Shown: positions 18,166 through 25,905 of the stretch, piece after piece
How the letters are laid out: the number at the start of each line of letters is the position of its first letter
How positions within the stretch are numbered: position 1 is the stretch's first letter
Source: Leptothermofonsia sichuanensis E412
GTDB lineage: Bacteria; Cyanobacteriota; Cyanobacteriia; Leptolyngbyales; Leptolyngbyaceae
Reading direction: 5' to 3'
Length of the DNA: 64,000 bases
Assembly: GCF_019891175.1 (NCBI RefSeq)
Contig: NZ_CP072600.1
Coordinates: 3,720,001 to 3,784,000, forward strand
Notes under the pieces: model-generated
What the model saw: only the letters and a program-made list of their open reading frames with translations
What the model was told of the DNA's origin: nothing
Database searches by the model: none
Position numbers and translations under genes: made by a program

Positions 18166-18323
18166 AAATCAAAACAGATTGGGTTATTTTCAATCACCTG
18201 CACTCGTAGCCTGGATAACAAGTTCAGTAAAAATACAGGGGTATGCTACAGGAGTAGTGTAAGCCTATTCCATCCGGTTGGATGGGTCACACCATCCCAT
18301 TCGAGCTTCACTTCCTACCTACT

Positions 18324-18515
18324 ATGCAGAGGATTAATACCAGCGAGAGAGTGGGGTTTTACCCTGGACAGGTTGTGATTGTTCCCCACAAGGGTCATCG
18401 TAAACGAGTTCAGATTCGGAGTATCAAAACAGACGCGATCGCGGTCTGGCTCATTTACTTCGTTGATCGAGTCCCCTACCGTTGCCCGGTTAACCTTGCC
18501 AGACCTGTTTTCTGA
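18324..18515 (+). CDS. Small hypothetical protein, possible beta-barrel fold
   Basis: 63 residues if started at the ATG at 18324; an in-frame ATG at 18282 would add 14. The pattern YPGQVVIVPHKGHRKRVQIRS then IAVWLIYF and VPYRCPVNLARP suggests a small SH3-like or KOW-like beta-barrel. It resembles the C-terminal extension of the acyltransferase at 35382-36806 in general style only. No ribosome binding site is obvious. It is not a recognised family. I think it more likely real than not, mainly because the residue pattern alternates like beta strands and shows no repeat sequence. Confidence 0.4.
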   Translation: MQRINTSERVGFYPGQVVIVPHKGHRKRVQIRSIKTDAIAVWLIYFVDRVPYRCPVNLARPVF

Positions 18516-18753
18516 GCACGACTGAACCCTGAGGCAGAAATAGCCTGCCGTGCAGGACACTTGCAGCACTGACGCATTCAGAACTTTTCAAGTTGTAGGG
18601 CCTGCCCTTCCCGCCAGATGGTTTTCCATCTTGAATTCCGTGGAGCGCTATAGCTATAGCCATGTGGGTTAGGACAAATTAGCAAACGCAAATTCTGGGC
18701 ATCCGGCCTTCTTCACCCGGTTCCCGGTTCCCTATCTCCTGTCCCCTACTATG

Positions 18754-19914
<1,161 letters not shown>

Positions 19915-20130
19915 TTACTAGAGTACAGGATTTAGCCTGAAAATTTAAGGTCGGTGATGGAAAGAATCGAAGCCACGAAAGGGTCTATAGTTCAACTCCC
20001 CCATCTCCCTGACCCCATTCCCCTGCCAACCCTAAAAATTGCGATCGCTATTTGTTGATAATAACTTTCCTGCCTTCCAGGTTCCATCAGATTTCTAAAT
20101 GATTGCTGACTTCAGGGCAACAAAGCACTG

Positions 20131-20427
20131 TTAACGATTGTCTGGACACGGGAAATACTCCTCATCCGGGCCGTAGCAAAGTTTAACCTGGTCGGGTGGG
20201 TTTGCCTGGGTGATTGCTGGTTTTTGGGGGCGGTTGCACAGCCTGCTTAAATCCCGCACCCTACCATCAGAACCACGAAAATAACAGGCATGATCTGGGT
20301 CCTGCCCTCCAGATGCCGATGTCGCTGGTTTGGCTGGTTCAGTGGTTGATCGGGGTTGCCCCTCTGCCATTTGAGCCAGGGCAATGGAAGCAACCAGCGC
20401 TGTCGTCAGGGTTATGGGTTTAAACAT
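20131..20427 (-). CDS. Small secreted protein with four cysteines
   Basis: 98 residues. A signal peptide is visible (MFKPITLTTALVASIALAQ, cut likely after EGQ or AEG). The mature part has a Thr/Pro/Ser-rich stretch, then two similar Cys-containing segments: CYFRGSDGRVRDLSRLC and LCYGPDEEYFPCPDN. Two disulfides are likely in the periplasm. No family is recognised. It lies 180 bp downstream of the NicO-type transporter gene on the same strand and could belong to that group, but the gap is large enough for its own promoter. Confidence 0.65.
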   Translation of the reverse strand: MFKPITLTTALVASIALAQMAEGQPRSTTEPAKPATSASGGQDPDHACYFRGSDGRVRDLSRLCNRPQKPAITQANPPDQVKLCYGPDEEYFPCPDNR

Positions 20428-20606
20428 AGGAAGTCTCCATCCAGTTGCAATGGCGCACGGGTCAGGGGAAAGAACCTGGAAGCATTGGCTGACTTTGAAC
20501 GGGATACACCAATCCCCAGATCTCCGCTCTGGAAAGATGATTCAGTCAATTTGACTGGAGTCAACGAGACATCGGGGATCTGGCTTCCAGGTTGCACAGG
20601 GCATTT

Positions 20607-21947
20607 TTAGCCCGAAACTAAATTGATCACCGCCTGAGCTGAAATTCCAATGCCGATCAGAGTAATGGCAGCCGCACTCATGGCTGGCAGCATTCCTGTG
20701 AACCGAAGTCTGCCCGGCATTCGCTCAAACCACTGTTTGGCATAGAGCAATGCCAGTCCCAACCCCGCAAGGACAGTCGCCAACCCCAGGCTAAATGCCA
20801 GGACAAGCAGTAAGCCAGTGCCAACCTGGTTTAAGGCGATTGCTCCCAGCAGTAAGACCAGGGCAGCAGGGCAGGGCAGCAGTCCACCAGAAATGCCGAT
20901 GGCAAAGAGCGTTTGCCAGGTGATGGGGGTGTCAGGGAGGTGGGAGTGAGCGTGAGAATGGGGGTGAGAATGGGAATGGGGATGGGAATGGAAGTGGGAG
21001 TGGGAATGGGAATGAGGGTGAGACTGGGGATGGGAATGGGGATGGGAATGGGAATGGGAATGGGAATGAGGGTGAGACTGGAAATGGGAGTAAAGGCGTG
21101 TGTGGAGGAGGTTGGCACCAATCGCGATGACCATGATTCCAGAAACCAGGCTGATCCAGGGGTAGAGTTGTTCCGGCAGAATGTACTGGGCAGCCAAAAG
21201 GGTAATCAAACCGAGGACAAAGATGCCCAGAGTGTGGGTGATGGTGGTGATCAACGCGAGCAACAGGGCGTGTTTGGGGGTTGCCCGCTGACCGATCAGA
21301 TAGGCCCCTACCATCGTCTTTCCATGTCCGGGAGAGAGGGAGTGGAGTGCACCCCACAAAAAGGCGGCGGCGATCGCCACCAGTCCCGTCGCGGAACCGA
21401 AAAACCCAGGAGCCAGCGCCAGCACTTGCTGGTTGGGTGTGAACATGAACGTCTGAAAGTTTCCTGCCTGAGAGATTGTGGCAAGACAATGGGCAGTCCT
21501 GACACCGGGAAGAAACAACCCATAGTGGATAATAATGCCCTTGACCGGGTGCAACCAGGCGTAGTGGAGTTGCAGGGTACTGTGGGTGTTGGGAGCGACC
21601 AGATTAACCGCTGGCAACGTTGTAGCCTCAGCGGGTTGCAGAGAAAGCACACCACTACGGTTGTTGCGATCGACCAGACGGATCTGCTGTCCCAGAAAGG
21701 TCTGCAAGCTATCCCGATGGGCTTCAATCTCCTGACGGGATAGTTGACCGTTTTGATCGCCATCAGCAAAGGCAACTAATCCAGTGGGAAAGGTAAGAGT
21801 AATCTGCACATCCGACTGATTTACGACAATTTCAGCGGCTGCCATATCTGCCCAGTGGGCTTCTCCTGGTGCCGTGGAGATAAACCAGATCAGCAGGGCA
21901 CTCAAACTTGCCAGTAAACCTGAACCACCATATCGAAACCCCTTCAT
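20607..21947 (-). CDS. NicO-type nickel/cobalt transporter with His-rich loop and EF-hand-like N-domain
   Basis: 446 residues. A signal-like N-terminus is followed by an extracytoplasmic domain (about 35-165) with an EF-hand-like motif DGDQNGQLSRQE. The membrane part starts near 170. LWGALHSLSPGHGKTMVGAYLIG is the NicO signature, and GGLLPCPAALVLLLGAI is the second. Between them, residues about 284-337 are almost only His, Ser and Pro, a likely metal-binding loop. The fold fits efflux (RcnA-like) or uptake of Ni2+/Co2+; direction cannot be decided. It lies 12 bp after the TPR gene in a likely operon with DUF4331. Confidence 0.9.
   Translation of the reverse strand: MKGFRYGGSGLLASLSALLIWFISTAPGEAHWADMAAAEIVVNQSDVQITLTFPTGLVAFADGDQNGQLSRQEIEAHRDSLQTFLGQQIRLVDRNNRSGVLSLQPAEATTLPAVNLVAPNTHSTLQLHYAWLHPVKGIIIHYGLFLPGVRTAHCLATISQAGNFQTFMFTPNQQVLALAPGFFGSATGLVAIAAAFLWGALHSLSPGHGKTMVGAYLIGQRATPKHALLLALITTITHTLGIFVLGLITLLAAQYILPEQLYPWISLVSGIMVIAIGANLLHTRLYSHFQSHPHSHSHSHSHPHSHPQSHPHSHSHSHFHSHPHSHSHPHSHAHSHLPDTPITWQTLFAIGISGGLLPCPAALVLLLGAIALNQVGTGLLLVLAFSLGLATVLAGLGLALLYAKQWFERMPGRLRFTGMLPAMSAAAITLIGIGISAQAVINLVSG
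20935..21095. repeat. GGAATG-type tandem repeat coding the His-rich loop
   Basis: Degenerate hexamers (GGGAATGGGAATGGGGATG and variants) encode repeated HSHP/HSHS on the minus strand. Length is a multiple of three and the frame is kept, so selection on the protein is likely, although slippage can vary the number of units. Confidence 0.85.
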
Positions 21948-21959
21948 AGCTGCACCTCC

Positions 21960-23378
21960 TTAAGTTCCCAATCCAGCACCTAACCGTGCTGCCTGCTGTG
22001 CCCGCTCATCATAGGTTGAGTCAATTTCCTGTAGCCGCTGGCGGTAGCGACTGGCGGCGGCTGAATCACCCATTGCTCTGGCAATCGCAGCAGCCCGGAC
22101 AAACACAGTTGGATTGCGGGTTCCCTGGGCGATCGCAGATTGGATTACCGCCCGTGCCTCGGTTAGCCGCTGCGCCCGTTCCAGTGCCCAGGCATAAATT
22201 TCAAGCGTATCTGCATCTCGCCGGACTTGAGTTTCGGTCTGCATCAATGCGACTGCTTCAGGAATATCACCCGGATTGCCTCGCTCCAATAACACGGATG
22301 CCAGGTCGCGGCGGTGCCCAAAGGTGTTCCCGCTGGTTCCGGTAGAACCCTGGCGCAAACGCATTTCTGCCTGTCTCCAAAGGGTTTCTGCTCCGGCACG
22401 ATTGCCCCACAACAACTGTATGCGTGCCCTTCCCCGCAAAATCAGAGGTTCAAAGACTGTCGGGGCACCAATCTCAGGAGCCGCCTGCTGGTAGTAACCC
22501 CAGGCGCGCGGATAATCTCCCTGCCGAATTGCCAACTGTGCCTGGTTCAGCAATGCCTGGGGATAGTCAGGCAAAATAGCCAGTGCCTCCTGGTAAAGTT
22601 CGCGGGACTGCTGTAACTGCCCCCGCTGATAATAGAGCCGTCCCAATAGCGTTCGCACCCTGGCAGAGGTGCTGATTTCCCCTGCTTCTTCTACTTCCAG
22701 GGCATATTTAAAGTGCTTGAAAGCCATGTCCTCCTTTCCCTGGGCGACATTTACCACTGCTTGCAGGCTAAAGGCATTCATGCTCAGGGTTTGTTCGACC
22801 AGGGCAGTGGCTGCCCGATCAGCAGCGGGCAGATTTCCCATCGCCAGATAAACCGTTGTTTGGATTGCCAGGGCATCACGGCTGCCGGAGATTTTGGCTG
22901 CCCACTGTAAAGCTCCAGCAAAATCGTGTCTGGCTTCAGCAACCCTTGCCAGGACAGCGATCGCATCGTGGTTCTGGGGTAATTTTTGCAACGACTGTTG
23001 GGCAGCCTGTTCGGCTAACAAATACCAGCTATCTTCTCCCGTTGCTCTTGCCATTCTCAGATAGGAAACCGCCAGAGCCGCCTGGTTTAGCCCTCGATCA
23101 GGATGCTGTCTGACGCTCTGCTGATAGAAAGCTATCTCCCGCTGAATGGCAACGGCAAGGTTAGGGTTGGCCGGTAGGGAGTCGAAATAGGGGTATTGAT
23201 AATCCTGTTGCAAAGAGCTGAATTGTCTGTGGAGGAAAAGCTTGAGACGCGATCGCCAGTCTGACTGGGTCACCCACAGCAGTCCGGCAATGAGTGGCAC
23301 ACCAAGCAAAACCGAAATGCCAAATCGTTTCCAGCCACGCAATTTGAAACAAGATGGATGCCAACCTGGGTGTTCCAT
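21960..23378 (-). CDS. Membrane-anchored TPR protein
   Basis: About 472 residues from the ATG at 23378 (GGAAAACAGTC lies upstream); the longer frame starts with TTG. One membrane helix (FGISVLLGVPLIAGLLWV) near residue 20 anchors it, with the rest outside the cytoplasm. About eight TPR-like units follow, for instance RVRTLLGRLYYQRGQLQQSRELYQEAL. It lies between the DUF4331 and NicO genes (gaps of 85 and 12 bp), all on the minus strand. This suggests a scaffold or partner for the DUF4331 protein or the transporter, which is an inference from position only. Confidence 0.82.
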   Translation of the reverse strand: MEHPGWHPSCFKLRGWKRFGISVLLGVPLIAGLLWVTQSDWRSRLKLFLHRQFSSLQQDYQYPYFDSLPANPNLAVAIQREIAFYQQSVRQHPDRGLNQAALAVSYLRMARATGEDSWYLLAEQAAQQSLQKLPQNHDAIAVLARVAEARHDFAGALQWAAKISGSRDALAIQTTVYLAMGNLPAADRAATALVEQTLSMNAFSLQAVVNVAQGKEDMAFKHFKYALEVEEAGEISTSARVRTLLGRLYYQRGQLQQSRELYQEALAILPDYPQALLNQAQLAIRQGDYPRAWGYYQQAAPEIGAPTVFEPLILRGRARIQLLWGNRAGAETLWRQAEMRLRQGSTGTSGNTFGHRRDLASVLLERGNPGDIPEAVALMQTETQVRRDADTLEIYAWALERAQRLTEARAVIQSAIAQGTRNPTVFVRAAAIARAMGDSAAASRYRQRLQEIDSTYDERAQQAARLGAGLGT

Positions 23379-23463
23379 GACTGTTTTCCAAAGGTTGTAA
23401 AGCAAATTCTGTTTTGAGTCAGACCCAGATAGCTGCCTGACCCTCCTGGTAAAGTTCTATTCA

Positions 23464-24894
23464 CTAATTCGGTGGCGCCAGATAGGGGAAGGTGGGTGCC
23501 AGGGGCTGATGCCCCGTTGCTGGATTACCGGGGGTTTGCTCGTAGCTGACGTTATCAGTGACAATACGATTACCCGTCAACGCGCCCAATGCCACATCAA
23601 CCACATCATCCTTGAGTTTGCGCCCCCGCACCGGGGAACCAAACCGATTGAAGTCTTCTGCAAACCCGCTTGGTCCTGTAGTGTCAATTCGCATCACATC
23701 GGGTAGAAAGGCACCGAGAATTGCACTGATATCAGCATCGCTGTTGCCAAAAGCCCGTAGAGTTTGGGTGGCTTCGGCTGCGATCGCCTGTAACTGGCTG
23801 CTATTTTGCGTCGTGGGCTGAATGCGGTTATAGGCAGCAAGATTGCGTTGCGTGAATAACAGCGCCTCGTTAATGCCTGGACGGGCTAACTGCTCAGTCT
23901 GGAAAACCTGCCTGGTGCGTGGATCAGGAACCAGCAGCGACAGCCAGGTGTCAAAGGTAGTGGCCTGTGTTCTTCCCTGCAACAGGGAACGGGGTACCCT
24001 GACCACAATTGTGTTCACGTTATAACCTTTGGCAAAGTCGAGTGCCTGGTCAGCCGGACGAAAACCAACGGCTGGCCCAAACCCTAAAGCACCTGCCCGT
24101 ACCCGAAAAAATTGCTCGACATCGAAAAAGAAAGGATCTTCCCGCAAGCCTGCAAAAACAGTGACCTGCTGCCCATTGACTGAGAACTGGTTGAGCCTGG
24201 GGTTTTCTGCCGATGCCAGGGGGGTGGTTGTCAGGGGAGACCCATCTCTATTGCGCGAAATGGTTTGAGTTTGTCGATCCCGTTCCAAAATTACTAGCTG
24301 AAATTGCTGGGCCTGGGGATTCCCGGTTGGGCGGCTAAAAGTAAACCGCAGCGTGATATCAGGTTGGGTTTTAGGGGCTGCATCTTTGTTTGCCGCCCGC
24401 GAAATCCGAAATTCGTAGCGAGCATTATTACTGAAGAAGTATTGTTGCCGTGCCAGTGAACGAGGATTGGTGTTCATCACCAGGATCAAATCACCTTCCC
24501 GGGCGGTGGGATTTTGATCCACTTCACGAAACACATACAGGTCTGTTAAGCTCAGTGACCGACTTCTCACATCAATGTCGCCATCATCGTGGTCCGATGC
24601 ATGGACTCCAGAAGGACTGAAGGCAGACAGGATCCCGATCGCACCCCCGGCAATGCCAACCGTGAGGGCAGCCATTGCAGTCGCCCGTCGCCAACCCACC
24701 GGGTGCATGGCGACTACACTTTGAACACGATGAGCATTTACTTTCCAGCATTGAACCAATGGCTGCAAGAGGGGCCTTGGTTGAATGGCACTGACATAAA
24801 GCCTAAGGGATCTCCAACTTCTTCGAGAAATTGGAGATCTGGGTGATTGCATCTGGCTTAATTCAGCGTCATTCGGCTTTGGTTGATTCACCAT
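23464..24894 (-). CDS. DUF4331 protein with a MITE-derived N-terminus
   Basis: 476 residues. From about residue 65 a hydrophobic segment (AMAALTVGIAGGAIGILSAF) leads into SDHDDGDIDVRSRSLSLTDLYVF, the start typical of DUF4331, and the domain runs to near the end (RKLKDDVVDVALGALTG; PYLAPPN). DUF4331 proteins are exported and of unknown function. Codons 7-37 are made entirely of the 92-bp mobile element at 24783-24874, with flanking 10-bp duplications. The original start may be the in-frame ATG before HPVGWRRATAM, about 60 residues in, which would give a normal signal peptide. It is first gene of the DUF4331-TPR-NicO group. Confidence 0.85.
   Translation of the reverse strand: MVNQPKPNDAELSQMQSPRSPISRRSWRSLRLYVSAIQPRPLLQPLVQCWKVNAHRVQSVVAMHPVGWRRATAMAALTVGIAGGAIGILSAFSPSGVHASDHDDGDIDVRSRSLSLTDLYVFREVDQNPTAREGDLILVMNTNPRSLARQQYFFSNNARYEFRISRAANKDAAPKTQPDITLRFTFSRPTGNPQAQQFQLVILERDRQTQTISRNRDGSPLTTTPLASAENPRLNQFSVNGQQVTVFAGLREDPFFFDVEQFFRVRAGALGFGPAVGFRPADQALDFAKGYNVNTIVVRVPRSLLQGRTQATTFDTWLSLLVPDPRTRQVFQTEQLARPGINEALLFTQRNLAAYNRIQPTTQNSSQLQAIAAEATQTLRAFGNSDADISAILGAFLPDVMRIDTTGPSGFAEDFNRFGSPVRGRKLKDDVVDVALGALTGNRIVTDNVSYEQTPGNPATGHQPLAPTFPYLAPPN
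24783..24874. mobile_element. 92-bp MITE-like element, family B, copy 1 (inside a CDS)
   Basis: Ends GAATGGCACTGA and TTCAGCGTCATTC are inverted repeats, with an inner hairpin ATCTCCAACTTCTT/AAATTGGAGAT. The flanks GGCCTTGGTT (24773-24782) and GGCTTTGGTT (24875-24884) match 9 of 10 bases, as expected for a target duplication. Confidence 0.85.
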
Positions 24895-24936
24895 GATTTT
24901 CTCCTACAAAGAGAACAGGGGACTGCTACAGGAACA

Positions 24937-24987
24937 GGTGGCGCTGCTGAATAGCCGTATGAATTAGAACGAAGTTTCAATTCATAC
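24937..24987 (+). repeat. Hairpin repeat with covarying stem, copy 1
   Basis: GTATGAATT (24957-24965) pairs with AATTCATAC (24979-24987) around AGAACGAAGTTTC, preceded by GGTGGCGCTGCTGAATAG. See copies at 56529-56579 and 5752-5800. Confidence 0.75.
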
Positions 24988-25028
24988 CTGGTGCATATTC
25001 AAGAAACCTTTTTGGGAAGATCCGCTCA

Positions 25029-25127
25029 GCCCTCATCCCCCCACCCCTTCTCCCAAACTTGGGAGAAGGGGAGTGAGACAGGGTTGAAGTCCCTCTCCCA
25101 GTTTTGGGAGAGGGATTCAGGGTGAGG
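25029..25127. repeat. Double-hairpin dispersed repeat (CTCTCCCA/TGGGAGAG)
   Basis: Two adjacent stems: CCCTTCTCCCA...TGGGAGAAGGG and CCCTCTCCCA...TGGGAGAGGG. This repeat type is common in cyanobacterial genomes as I know them. Confidence 0.7.
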
Positions 25128-25477
25128 ACGCATTGGATGCTCGCACAGCAGGTTAATTGAGACGGCACCAGATTCAGCAACATCAGAACAGGTTGAATGG
25201 TTCCTTTGCAGGAGAGTACGCAGGCTTGCTGAAAATGGATGCCTCGAATGCAAAAAATTCCCAACTCTTCCAGTTTTTGGAGGATGGAGAAATACGCTAC
25301 TTCTACCTACAAAGAAGGGGGATCAATCATCCAAGGACAGCAGTGCTAGAATAGTCCCGATTGTTCAGGAGCAAAGTTGGGAGATTCGGCGTCTTTAGAT
25401 GTGTTGTTACTAAATCTGTCGTCACTGAATCTGTCGTTACCGAATGTGTAATCAGTGGGCGCGAGGAGTTTTAGATC

Positions 25478-25882
25478 ATGTTCAACCCTTCCCTGTCATC
25501 CGTGAAAAAGCAAAGATCCGTGAAAAAGCAAAATTTGATGGTTCTGGGTTTGCTGGCATCTGCTGGTCTGACAACTGGCACGATGGCACCAGCATCCGCT
25601 CAGTTCGCTCCTTCTCAACCATTCGATAACCCACAAAATGCAGAGCGGACCGATATCTTCTCCAACCGGGGTGGCAATCAGAGCAGCGGCATGATGGATA
25701 TCATCCACCGGGCCATTCAGGGTCAGGGACGCAGTCTGGAAGAGTTTAACGAAGATAAGCGGGAAAATATAGACTCGGCGGCCCAGGAATTCCTCAGGTT
25801 ACGGCAACAGCGGCTGAGTAACCCCTCCGTACCAGCGCCAGTGACGGCTCCTGTCCCTGCTACGACGACACCTGGCAACTGA
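25478..25882 (+). CDS. Small secreted hypothetical protein
   Basis: 134 residues. A short basic N-terminus contains a duplicated SVKKQ motif, then a signal-peptide-like segment (LMVLGLLASAGLTTGTMAPASAQ). The mature part is hydrophilic (DIIHRAIQGQGRSLEEFNEDKRENIDSAAQEFLRLRQQRL looks helical) and ends in a Pro/Ala/Thr tail. No family is recognised, but the composition is typical of exported cyanobacterial proteins. It converges with the CHAT gene, with only 23 bp between stops. Confidence 0.65.
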   Translation: MFNPSLSSVKKQRSVKKQNLMVLGLLASAGLTTGTMAPASAQFAPSQPFDNPQNAERTDIFSNRGGNQSSGMMDIIHRAIQGQGRSLEEFNEDKRENIDSAAQEFLRLRQQRLSNPSVPAPVTAPVPATTTPGN

Positions 25883-25905
25883 TCCACCCTGCTATCACAG
25901 AACGG

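Larger units (their letters stand above)
24895..25477. other. Intergenic region with two repeat types
   Basis: No gene. It holds a hairpin repeat (24937-24987), a CTCTCCCA-type double hairpin (25029-25127) and three near-copies of a 16-bp unit (AAATCTGTCGT...; about 25409-25450). Open frames on the minus strand here are made of the repeats. Confidence 0.6.

Noticed and set aside
20935-21095. Regular short repeats that could look like a CRISPR array
   Set aside because: The units are 6-12 bp with no spacers and lie in frame inside the NicO gene, coding His/Ser/Pro.
20913-21743. 276-codon plus-strand frame opposite the NicO gene
   Set aside because: It is the shadow of the His-rich coding repeat; the minus-strand frame has clear family motifs.
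24977-25264. 95-codon minus-strand frame
   Set aside because: It is built largely from the CTCTCCCA double-hairpin repeat.
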